64,000 nt of DNA from Clostridia bacterium (GTDB lineage Bacteria > Bacillota > Clostridia > Oscillospirales > Acutalibacteraceae). The number at the start of each line of letters is the position of its first letter. The first letter of the stretch is position 1. A program made the translations under genes and the position numbers. Below are positions 1-7,404 of the stretch, in pieces. Where the stretch lies: positions 25,219-89,218 of the forward strand of contig JAFQRA010000018.1 of NCBI GenBank assembly GCA_017410325.1, given 5' to 3'. A model generated the notes under the pieces. The model worked only from the letters and a program-made list of their open reading frames with translations. It did not search any database and was not told the origin of the DNA.

Positions 1-1
1 G

Positions 2-850
2 CACGAAAAGAATGACGACGTAGATATATGGTATTCCCGCAGAAGCGCAAGAGGCTGGTCAAAGCCCGAAAGAATTTCTGCGGCTGAGGATATTCCGCAC
101 TGGAATCCCGTTCTGTATAAAAAGGAAGACGGCACGGTTGTGCTTTTCTTCAAGGTAGGTAAGGAAATTGCCGACTGGCAGACATATTATGTTACAAGTA
201 CCGACAATGCACGCACCTGGTCGAAGCCCGTTGAGCTTGTTGAGGGCGACGTCAGCGGCGGCAGAGGCCCCGTTAAGAATAAGGCTATCCGTTTGCAAAG
301 CGGCAGAATTCTTGCGCCCACTTCCTGCGAGAAGAACAAGGATTGGAAGGCTTTTGTCGATTACTCCGACGATGATATGAAGACGTGGGAGAGAACAGAG
401 TTCGTTGAACGGCCCAAGAGATACGGCAGGGTAGTCGGTATGATTCAGCCTACCCTTTGGGAATCCGAGCCCGATAAGGTTCATATGCTGCTTCGTACCA
501 ACGCACATTTCATCTACAGAAGCGATTCCGTTGACGGCGGTAAAACCTGGTGTCCCGCTTATAAAACGGCGCTTTTCAATAACAACAGCGGCATCGACGT
601 TGCACAGCTTGATGACGGAAAGCTCTACCTTGTTATGAATCCTATTAGACAGAACTGGGGCGAAAGAACACCGCTTAACGTTATTGTTTCCGAGGACAAC
701 GGTAACACCTGGGATATGGGTGCCGTTCTTGAAAGTATGCCCGGCGAGTATTCCTACCCCGGTATGATTGCAAACGGCAATGAGCTTCTCATTACATATA
801 CGTGGAACAGAAAGTTCATAGTCTTTGCAAAAATTAAGGTTGTTAAATAA
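2..850 (+). CDS. Sialidase-like (BNR/Asp-box) beta-propeller protein, 5' end missing
   Basis: The reading frame is open from base 2, so the gene starts before the window; 282 residues and the TAA stop are visible. Four Asp-box-like motifs of the sialidase propeller type can be read: STDNARTW (near base 197), SDDDMKTW (near 367), SVDGGKTW (near 526) and SEDNGNTW (near 689). The first two lack the usual glycine. The segments GIDVAQLDDGKLYLV and PGEYSYPGMI are typical of the BNR_2 sialidase family. The substrate cannot be deduced, because many members of this family do not cleave sialic acid. The next gene starts 19 bases later on the same strand and may be co-transcribed. The N-terminal part and any signal peptide lie outside the window. 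Confidence 0.85.
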   Translation, partial: HEKNDDVDIWYSRRSARGWSKPERISAAEDIPHWNPVLYKKEDGTVVLFFKVGKEIADWQTYYVTSTDNARTWSKPVELVEGDVSGGRGPVKNKAIRLQSGRILAPTSCEKNKDWKAFVDYSDDDMKTWERTEFVERPKRYGRVVGMIQPTLWESEPDKVHMLLRTNAHFIYRSDSVDGGKTWCPAYKTALFNNNSGIDVAQLDDGKLYLVMNPIRQNWGERTPLNVIVSEDNGNTWDMGAVLESMPGEYSYPGMIANGNELLITYTWNRKFIVFAKIKVVK

Positions 851-869
851 AATAATAGGTGGTTGAATT

Positions 870-1817
870 ATGAAAACCGAAAGAACAGAATTTACGCTTC
901 CTTCCGCGCTTGAAGGAACAAACATAAAGGGCTTTATGTATACGCCCGTTGTAAAAGCAAACGTCAAGGCTATATTCGTCATTGCTCACGGTATGGCAGA
1001 GCACAAGGAAAGATATGAGGAATTCTGCGATTTTCTTGCACAGAACGGTTACGCCGTGTTTATTCACGACCATCTCGGCCACGGCCAGTCTGTCAACAGT
1101 GATGATGAGCTTGGCTTCTTCGGAGAGAACGACGGTTGGAAAAACCTTGTTGAGGACTGCCGTACCGTTACGGATTTTGCAAGAGCGGAATTTGAAAAGC
1201 GTCCCGTAATTTTCTTCGGACACAGTATGGGCTCATTTGTGGCAAGGGCTTATACCCGTCTGCACGATAAGAAAGACCTCAAGGGAGTAATTTATGCAGG
1301 TACGAGCGGTACAAACCCTGCTGCCGGTATTGCCGTCAAGCTTGCCGATGCGGTTGCAAAAAGCAAGGGTAATATGCACCGCAGTGAGCTTATAAATACG
1401 CTCGCCTTCGGTACCTACAACAAAAAATACAAGCCTCAGCGCACAGCCTTCGACTGGCTTACAACCGATAACGATATAGTGGATAAATATATAGCCGATA
1501 AGTACTGCGGCTATCTGTTTACCGCCTGCGGATACAGGGATTTATTCTCTGTTCTTAAATACGTTTCCGGCAAGGATTGGTATAAAAACGTTCGTAAGGA
1601 TTTGCCGATTTTCCTCGTTGCGGGCGATAAGGACCCTGTCGGCGAATACGGCAAGGGTGTAAAGCAGGTTGCCGAAGACTTGAAAAAAACGGGTCATACA
1701 GCCGTGCACACCAAGCTTTACAAGGGTATGCGCCACGAGCTTCTCAACGAAATTGACAGACAGACCGTTATGAATGACATCCTTGAATGGGCTGACGCAC
1801 AGATAATTAAAAGATAA
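870..1817 (+). CDS. Alpha/beta hydrolase, lysophospholipase/monoacylglycerol lipase type
   Basis: The 315-residue protein belongs to the serine-hydrolase family Hydrolase_4 (S33-like), which hydrolyses lipid or other esters. The oxyanion region is IAHGMAEHKERY near residues 37-48. The nucleophile elbow GHSMGS lies near residues 116-121. A likely catalytic Asp is in AGDKDPVGEYG near residue 253 and the His is in KGMRHELLNE near residue 288. There is no signal peptide, so it is probably cytoplasmic. An AGGTGG ribosome site precedes the ATG. A strong terminator follows directly, closing the unit that starts with the sialidase-like gene. The exact substrate is unknown. Confidence 0.85.
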   Translation: MKTERTEFTLPSALEGTNIKGFMYTPVVKANVKAIFVIAHGMAEHKERYEEFCDFLAQNGYAVFIHDHLGHGQSVNSDDELGFFGENDGWKNLVEDCRTVTDFARAEFEKRPVIFFGHSMGSFVARAYTRLHDKKDLKGVIYAGTSGTNPAAGIAVKLADAVAKSKGNMHRSELINTLAFGTYNKKYKPQRTAFDWLTTDNDIVDKYIADKYCGYLFTACGYRDLFSVLKYVSGKDWYKNVRKDLPIFLVAGDKDPVGEYGKGVKQVAEDLKKTGHTAVHTKLYKGMRHELLNEIDRQTVMNDILEWADAQIIKR

Positions 1818-1823
1818 AAATAT

Positions 1824-1865
1824 AAATCTCCTTCGATTAAAAAGTAATTTCGAAGGAGATTTTTT
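1824..1865 (+). terminator. Rho-independent terminator after the hydrolase gene
   Basis: A perfect 12-bp stem (AAATCTCCTTCG at 1824-1835 with CGAAGGAGATTT at 1851-1862) with a 15-base loop is followed by a T-rich stretch. Confidence 0.85.
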
Positions 1866-1932
1866 GTAACCTTTTATTGCGTTGGTTTGTTATATAAGTG
1901 AAAGGACCTTTCAGAAAAAAGTTGGTGAATCA

Positions 1933-2424
1933 ATGACGAGCGAAGAATTTGAATCAGCCGTAAAGCGAAACAATCAAAGGCTTTACCTTATCGCACTTTC
2001 TTTTACAAAGAATACCTGCGATTCGGAGGATATATTACACAACGTATTCTTAAAGCTGTGGAAATATAAAAAGCCCTTTGAGGATGATGAACATATTGAC
2101 AAATGGCTGACCGCTGTTTGCGTGAATGAAAGCAGAAACTACATAAAAGCATTGTTCAGAAATCATACGGATATTGATGACTGTACAATTGTTTCACCCG
2201 ACAGCTTCAAAACGCAGTCACAGCAGGATTTGTTCAACGCCGTTATGAATTTGCCGAAAAAATACCGCACGGTAATACACCTGTTTTACTACGAGGATTT
2301 GAGTGTAAAGGAAATTTCAAAAATACTGAATATCAAGCATTCGGCAGTAAAAACAAGGCTTACCCGTGCAAGAGAAAAATTAAAGCAAGAATTGGGAGAT
2401 GATTGGATAAATGAACAGGACTGA
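1933..2424 (+). CDS. ECF-type RNA polymerase sigma factor
   Basis: The 163-residue protein has a sigma-70 region 2 (about residues 8-75, with EDILHNVFLKLWKYK) and a region 4 helix-turn-helix (about 100-155, with LSVKEISKILNIKHSAVKTR). It would direct RNA polymerase to a specific promoter set. The frame is open further upstream from a TTG at 1882, but the ATG at 1933 fits where sigma proteins normally begin; neither start has a strong ribosome site. It overlaps the next gene by 14 bases, the usual arrangement for a sigma factor and its membrane regulator. The TTGGTTT-TATATAAG stretch just upstream (1882-1898) recurs in front of the XRE gene at 3080. Confidence 0.85.
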   Translation: MTSEEFESAVKRNNQRLYLIALSFTKNTCDSEDILHNVFLKLWKYKKPFEDDEHIDKWLTAVCVNESRNYIKALFRNHTDIDDCTIVSPDSFKTQSQQDLFNAVMNLPKKYRTVIHLFYYEDLSVKEISKILNIKHSAVKTRLTRAREKLKQELGDDWINEQD

Positions 2425-2932
2425 TTATAAAAGCGCTTTTTCACAAATCCGTCCTTCCGATAGCTCAATTGAAAGGATAATGGAGATGACAAATAAAAAG
2501 CACCGTACAAACGTAAAAAGACTCGTTGCCTGCATTGCCGCCGTTGCCCTGATTATATGCACACTCGGCGTTATAGCAAACGCCGCAACAGACGGCGCAG
2601 TAAGCGAAGCAATTTCGGACGCAGCTGAAAAGTTTACAAAAAAGGTTCACGTTTTTGTAAACGGAGAAGCGGTCGATTTCGACGTAAATGTTGAAGAGCA
2701 CACCGGCGAAGACGGCGAAACATATTTCGTAGGTGAGATTTCCGTTACCGAGCCCAACGGAGACACTTATTCAAAGATTGAATTTGAAATTGACGGCTCA
2801 GAGGGCGACGGTGATATCGGTTTCGGTACGGTAATAATCAACGATAAATCCGAAAGCTCTCAAGCAGCGGAAATTGACGTAATACTCAATAACAGCATAG
2901 AAGCGCACATTCCCACAACATCAGCTGAATGA
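2411..2932 (+). CDS. Single-span membrane protein, probable anti-sigma factor
   Basis: The 173-residue protein has a charged N-terminal segment of about 35 residues, one hydrophobic span (about 37-58, VACIAAVALIICTLGVIAN) and an acidic extracytoplasmic domain rich in Asp, Glu and Gly. Its start lies inside the end of the sigma factor gene, so the two are translationally coupled. Topology and position suggest that the N-terminal segment holds the sigma factor at the membrane and the outer domain senses something. I see no zinc-binding HxxxCxxC motif of the classical ZAS type, so the anti-sigma role rests on context. Confidence 0.65.
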   Translation: MNRTDYKSAFSQIRPSDSSIERIMEMTNKKHRTNVKRLVACIAAVALIICTLGVIANAATDGAVSEAISDAAEKFTKKVHVFVNGEAVDFDVNVEEHTGEDGETYFVGEISVTEPNGDTYSKIEFEIDGSEGDGDIGFGTVIINDKSESSQAAEIDVILNNSIEAHIPTTSAE

Positions 2933-2941
2933 TTTTCACAG

Positions 2942-2972
2942 CTTCCCTTGTTAACAGCAAGGGAAGTTTTCT
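2942..2972 (+). terminator. Rho-independent terminator after the sigma/anti-sigma pair
   Basis: CTTCCCTTG (2942-2950) pairs with CAAGGGAAG (2958-2966) across a 7-base loop, followed by TTTTCTATTTT. Confidence 0.85.
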
Positions 2973-2992
2973 ATTTTAAAGCGAATTGGTTT

Positions 2993-3035
2993 CGATATAT
3001 AAGTTATTGATATCGGCAAAGAATTAAGATAATAT
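2993..3035 (+). promoter_or_regulatory. Promoter and possible operator of the XRE regulator gene
   Basis: TTGATA (3007-3012), a 17-base spacer and TAATAT (3030-3035) form a plausible promoter. An inverted repeat CGATAT-N11-ATATCG (2993-2998 and 3010-3015) overlaps the -35 box and could be an autoregulatory operator. No binding data are available from sequence alone. Confidence 0.5.
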
Positions 3036-3079
3036 TAGCTTACAACGGCGCTGTTGAATAATGAAAAAAGGTGATATCA

Positions 3080-4156
3080 ATGAATATATACTTTGGCGAA
3101 AATTTAAGAGAGTTAAGACAAAAAAGAAAACTTACACAGGAAAAACTTGCTGATTTTCTTAATGTTACTTTTCAGACTGTAAGCAAGTGGGAAAGAGGGG
3201 AAAACTACCCCGATATATGCACTCTGCTTGAAATTTCCAGCTTTTTCAAAGTTAGTGTTGACGATTTGCTTGGCGTTAACAGGGCAGAAAGCGAAGAAGA
3301 AATTATAAACTGCATTAATGAATATGATAATCTCACAGATTATAAACTTATGTGGGAATTAATTAAGGGATTAAAAGAAAAATACCCTAATGATTTCAGG
3401 GTACTGGTTCGTTATCTTGCCTGTCTTGTTATGGTTAGTCCGACAAAGAAAAGTGAAAACGAAGTTATGTCTATATACGATAACATTCAGCATTACTGTA
3501 CCGTTGACAGAATTCGTATTACGGCAAAACGAGCTGTTATTTCCTACTATCATACTCTTGCGATTCAAAGCGATGAACAAGTGACGTTTGAACTGTATGA
3601 AAAGTATATTGAGGACATGCCCCGTATGAGAGACAGCGCAGAAATGTTTTCTTTCTACTATCCCGAAAATCATCCGCAGTATAAAACCAAAATGATAAAA
3701 GCGTTGGAAGAAGAGCTTTTATTATTTAGCAATACTTTAAGCCATTACTATCTTTTCAACGATGAATTTGACAACGAATTTAAAATCAAGGTGCTCGAAA
3801 AGGAAATTGATTTGTTGAATTTTATTTATGACGACGGTAATTACAGTAAAATGTGGCAAACAGTCATATATAATTATGGTTATCTCGGCGTTTACTATCA
3901 CAAAATCGGTGATGATGAAAAGGCTTTGATGAGCTTTCAAAAGTGTGCGGAACTGGCATTGCGTTTTGACGATATGGATAAAATAACCGTTTTAAATTCA
4001 AAGTTATTCAGAGGTAAATATTTTAATAAAGAAACTCTTGGAAGTACATATAAAGCTAAAAACAGATTGAAAATGCTTTTTACTGAAAAGTATCCTTTGT
4101 CAGAAGATTTTAAATCAAAAAATGAGTTCAAAGAAATATTGAAATCACTCGGATAA
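3080..4156 (+). CDS. XRE-family transcriptional regulator with long helical C-terminal part
   Basis: The 358-residue protein begins with a Cro/CI-type helix-turn-helix (about residues 5-60: LRELRQKRKLTQEKLADFL, TVSKWERGENYP). The remaining 300 residues are helical and contain a TPR-like stretch near KIGDDEKALMSFQKCAELAL. This resembles the Rgg/PlcR-like design in which a TPR domain binds a peptide or protein partner, but no ligand can be named. I chose the ATG at 3080 because the AAAAAGGTG ribosome site lies just before it and overlaps the alternative GTG at 3071. The gene stands alone between terminators. Its base composition is slightly more AT-rich than its neighbours. Confidence 0.8.
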   Translation: MNIYFGENLRELRQKRKLTQEKLADFLNVTFQTVSKWERGENYPDICTLLEISSFFKVSVDDLLGVNRAESEEEIINCINEYDNLTDYKLMWELIKGLKEKYPNDFRVLVRYLACLVMVSPTKKSENEVMSIYDNIQHYCTVDRIRITAKRAVISYYHTLAIQSDEQVTFELYEKYIEDMPRMRDSAEMFSFYYPENHPQYKTKMIKALEEELLLFSNTLSHYYLFNDEFDNEFKIKVLEKEIDLLNFIYDDGNYSKMWQTVIYNYGYLGVYYHKIGDDEKALMSFQKCAELALRFDDMDKITVLNSKLFRGKYFNKETLGSTYKAKNRLKMLFTEKYPLSEDFKSKNEFKEILKSLG

Positions 4157-4161
4157 TAAAC

Positions 4162-4200
4162 AATGACCCTTGCAGTTCATCAAATTGCAAGGGTCATTTA
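4162..4200. terminator. Bidirectional terminator between convergent genes
   Basis: AATGACCCTTGCA (4162-4174) and its exact complement (4186-4198) flank an 11-base loop. T-rich ends on both strands suit the XRE gene and the icd gene that converge here. Confidence 0.85.
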
Positions 4201-4213
4201 ATGTTGTTAGTAA

Positions 4214-5380
4214 TCAGTTCATTGCTTCGACTGTTTCCATAAGGTAATCGCCGAATTCACTGCAGGTGCAGCCGTCCTCTCTGCCTGTGATTACGAGCTT
4301 CTTTTCCGTAATCATACACTTGTCGAGTGCGGCTTCAAGTGCGTTTGCCTTTTCAACGTAGCCGATGTGTGAAAGGAGCATAACGGCGGCTCTGAGCATC
4401 GAACAGGGGTCAGCGTAAGCGCCTCTGCCTTCCTTTATCATTCTGGGGGCCGAGCCGTGAATAGCCTCAAACATAGCGTACTTCTTGCCGATGTTTGCGC
4501 TGCCTGCCGTACCTACACCGCCCTGGAATTCTGCGGCTTCGTCTGTGATAATATCGCCGTAAAGGTTGGGAAGAACGAATACCTTGAAGTCCTTACGGCG
4601 CTTGGGGTCGATAAGCTTTGCCGTTGTGATATCAATGTACCACTCGTCTGTGGTGATTTCGGGGTATTCCTCGCCGATTTTCTTGCAGATATTGAGGAAT
4701 TTGCCGTCGGTTGTCTTGATGATGTTTGCCTTTGTGATAATCGAAACTCTTTCTTTGCCGTTGGCGCGTGCGTAGTTGTAGGCAAGGCGTGCAATACGCT
4801 CGGTACCCTCTGTTGTGGTAACGACAAAGTCTGTTGCAAGCTCGTCCGTTACGTTAACACCCTTTGAGCCTACTGCGTAAGCACCCTCCGTGTTCTCACG
4901 GAAGAATGCCCAGTCAATGCCTTCTTCGGGGATTTTAACGGGGCGGAGGTTGCAGAAAAGGTCAAGTGCCTTTCTCATTGCAACGTTTGCGCTCTCAATG
5001 TTCGGCCACGGATCGCCGGCCTGGGGTGTGGTTGTCGGGCCCTTGAGTATAACATGGCAGGCCTTGAGCTCTTCCATAACGTCGTCAGGAATAGCTTTGT
5101 TGACGGCAACACGGTTTTCGATTGTAAGTCCGTCAATTTCCCTGAATTCCACCTTGCCGCTTGCAACCTCGTCAGCGAGCATATAGCGCAGAACTCTTTC
5201 GGCTTCCTTACAGATAATCGGGCCGATACCGTCGCCGCCGCAGATGCCGATGATGATTTTATCAAGCTTTGCGTAGTCGGTAAAATCGCCGATGGATTTT
5301 ATTCTTTCGTTTCTTTCAAGCTGCTCACGAAGGAGTGCCTCGTATTTTGCGGCAGCTTCTTTAATCTGTGCTTCGTACAT
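4214..5380 (-). CDS. icd: Isocitrate dehydrogenase (isocitrate/isopropylmalate dehydrogenase family)
   Basis: The 388-residue enzyme would oxidatively decarboxylate isocitrate to 2-oxoglutarate with NAD or NADP. Family signatures are GICGGDGIGP near residue 45, the substrate loop IESANVAMRKALDLFCNLRP near 127-146, FRENTEGAY near 158, and the metal and cofactor region NLYGDIITDEAAEFQGG near 272. The aconitase gene ends two bases upstream, and an AAAGGA ribosome site lies within its last codons, so the pair form one operon. Isopropylmalate or homoisocitrate dehydrogenase is less likely given the aconitase partner and the NxxxR loop typical of isocitrate enzymes. Confidence 0.88.
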   Translation of the reverse strand: MYEAQIKEAAAKYEALLREQLERNERIKSIGDFTDYAKLDKIIIGICGGDGIGPIICKEAERVLRYMLADEVASGKVEFREIDGLTIENRVAVNKAIPDDVMEELKACHVILKGPTTTPQAGDPWPNIESANVAMRKALDLFCNLRPVKIPEEGIDWAFFRENTEGAYAVGSKGVNVTDELATDFVVTTTEGTERIARLAYNYARANGKERVSIITKANIIKTTDGKFLNICKKIGEEYPEITTDEWYIDITTAKLIDPKRRKDFKVFVLPNLYGDIITDEAAEFQGGVGTAGSANIGKKYAMFEAIHGSAPRMIKEGRGAYADPCSMLRAAVMLLSHIGYVEKANALEAALDKCMITEKKLVITGREDGCTCSEFGDYLMETVEAMN

Positions 5381-5382
5381 TT

Positions 5383-7323
5383 TCAGTTGTCCTTTCCGTT
5401 TTCTCTTGTGTAGTTGAGCAGGCCGCCTGCAAGAATCATATCACGCTGACGGTCGGAGAGCTCGTAGCAAAGTGTATATTCCTCGTTCTTCGTCTTGTTG
5501 ATGAGCTTTACTTCCTTGTTTTCGGAAATCTCTGCTCTGACATCGGGCATATAAAGAACGTCGTTCCGGTCAATTCTGTCGTAATCGTCCGCGTTTTTGA
5601 AGGTGAAGGGGATAATACCCGCGTTTACAAGGTTTGCACAGTGAATTCGTGCAAAGGACTTTGTAACAACGGCCTTGATGCCGAGGTAAAGCGGAACGAG
5701 TGCGGCGTGCTCACGTGATGAGCCCTGGCCGTAGTTGGCACCGCCGATGATAATGCCGCTGCCCTCACGCTTGCAGTTTTCCGCAAAGTGCTCGTCACAC
5801 TGTCTGAAGCAGAAGTTTGAAAGGAAGGGGATATTTGAGCGGTAGGGGAGTATCTTTGCACCTGCGGGCATAATATGGTCGGTTGTAATATTGTCGCCTA
5901 CCTTGAGCACGGCCTTTGCCTCAATGCTTTCGGGCAGGGCAACGCTTGTCGGGAACGGCTTGATGTTCGGGCCGTACTTGATTTCAACCTTGTCCATATC
6001 CTCAACGCTTGCGGGCAGTTCAACCATATTGTCGTTGATGAGGAACTGCTCGGGCATTGTGATTTCGGGGAATTCGCCGAGTGTTCTCGGGTCGGTGAGT
6101 ACGCCCGTGATTGCGCTTGCGGCGGCAACCTCGGGGCTTACAAGGTAGATGCCTGCATCTGCCGTGCCGCTTCTGCCCTCAAAGTTTCTGTTGAACGTTC
6201 TAAGCGAAATACCGCCTGACTTGGGTGACTGACCCATACCGATGCACGGGCCGCAGGCAGATTCGAGAATTCTTGCGCCTGCCGCAATCATATCGGCAAG
6301 AGCGCCGTTGAGTGACAGCATTGTGAGTACCTGCTTTGAGCCGGGTGCAATCGAAAGGTCAACGTCGGGGTTGACTGTCTTACCCTTAAGAATGGCGGCA
6401 ACCTTGAGCATATCGTGAAGCGAGGAGTTTGTGCATGAACCGATACATACCTGGTCAACCTTAATCTGACCGATTTCTGTAACGGACTTTACGTTGTCGG
6501 GCATATGGGGCATAGCGGCCATGGGAGCAAGATTTGATAAGTTAATATCAATAACCTTCTCGTATTCCGCGTCCTCGTCAGCCTTAAGCTCTGTCCAGTC
6601 CTCCTCTCTGCCCTGTGCGGCAAGGAATGCCTTTGTCATTTCATCGGACGGGAAGACGGAGGTTGTTGCGCCGAGCTCAGCGCCCATATTGGTGATTGTG
6701 GCTCTTTCGGGCACGGTAAGCGTCTTTACGCCCTCACCGCCGTATTCGATAATTCTGCCAACACCGCCCTTGACACTCATAATGCGGAGCACTTCAAGTA
6801 TAACGTCCTTTGCGGCAACCCACGGAGAAAGCTTACCCGTAAGGTTTACTTTAACTACCTTGGGCATCGGGATGTAGTATGTACCGCCGCCCATTGCAAC
6901 GGCAACGTCCATGCCGCCTGAGCCTATAGCGAGCATACCGATGCCGCCGCCCGTAGGTGTGTGGCTGTCGGAGCCGATAAGTGTCTTACCGGGCTTGCCG
7001 AAGCGCTCAAGGTGTACCTGGTGGCAGATACCGTTGCCGGGGCGTGAATAGCGCAGACCTCTCTTTTTTGCAACGCTCTGAATAAAGCGGTGGTCGTCTG
7101 CGTTTTCAAAGCCCGTCTGCAGAGTGTTGTGGTCGATATATGCAACGGAAAGCTCCGTTCTTACTCTTTCAACACCCATAGCCTCAAACTCAAGGTATGC
7201 CATTGTACCCGTGGCATCCTGTGTGAGGGTCTGGTCAATTTTAAGTCCGATTTCCGTTCCGGGAATCATTTCGCCGCTGACAAGGTGGCTCTTTATCAGC
7301 TTTTGTGCTATGTTGTAACCCAT
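5383..7323 (-). CDS. Aconitate hydratase
   Basis: This 646-residue [4Fe-4S] dehydratase interconverts citrate and isocitrate. The cluster cysteines are visible in QVCIGSCTNSS and SACGPCIGMG. The C-terminal swivel domain is fused, with GDNITTDHIMPAGA and GANYGQGSSREHA. This matches the monomeric 640-residue aconitases of anaerobic Firmicutes rather than two-subunit isopropylmalate isomerase. A GGAGG site lies nine bases before the ATG at 7323 and only three before an ATG at 7329, so the start giving MGYNIAQ is preferred. The next gene, icd, follows after two bases. No citrate synthase is in the window. Confidence 0.9.
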   Translation of the reverse strand: MGYNIAQKLIKSHLVSGEMIPGTEIGLKIDQTLTQDATGTMAYLEFEAMGVERVRTELSVAYIDHNTLQTGFENADDHRFIQSVAKKRGLRYSRPGNGICHQVHLERFGKPGKTLIGSDSHTPTGGGIGMLAIGSGGMDVAVAMGGGTYYIPMPKVVKVNLTGKLSPWVAAKDVILEVLRIMSVKGGVGRIIEYGGEGVKTLTVPERATITNMGAELGATTSVFPSDEMTKAFLAAQGREEDWTELKADEDAEYEKVIDINLSNLAPMAAMPHMPDNVKSVTEIGQIKVDQVCIGSCTNSSLHDMLKVAAILKGKTVNPDVDLSIAPGSKQVLTMLSLNGALADMIAAGARILESACGPCIGMGQSPKSGGISLRTFNRNFEGRSGTADAGIYLVSPEVAAASAITGVLTDPRTLGEFPEITMPEQFLINDNMVELPASVEDMDKVEIKYGPNIKPFPTSVALPESIEAKAVLKVGDNITTDHIMPAGAKILPYRSNIPFLSNFCFRQCDEHFAENCKREGSGIIIGGANYGQGSSREHAALVPLYLGIKAVVTKSFARIHCANLVNAGIIPFTFKNADDYDRIDRNDVLYMPDVRAEISENKEVKLINKTKNEEYTLCYELSDRQRDMILAGGLLNYTRENGKDN

Positions 7324-7354
7324 ATTCATTTTCCTCCAAAAAACATATGGTACT

Positions 7355-7383
7355 ATATTAAAACTTATTGATTTATTTGTCAA
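7355..7383 (-). promoter_or_regulatory. Promoter of the aconitase-isocitrate dehydrogenase operon
   Basis: On the minus strand, TTGACA (7383-7378), a 17-base spacer and TAATAT (7360-7355) lie about 30 bases before the aconitase start. This separates the operon from the GH95 gene upstream on the same strand. Confidence 0.7.
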
Positions 7384-7404
7384 TGTTTAATTTCTATAAA
7401 TAAA

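Noticed and set aside
59-982. Long minus-strand open frame opposite the sialidase-like gene
   Set aside because: It lies entirely opposite coherent plus-strand coding sequence with Asp boxes and shows no domain of its own.
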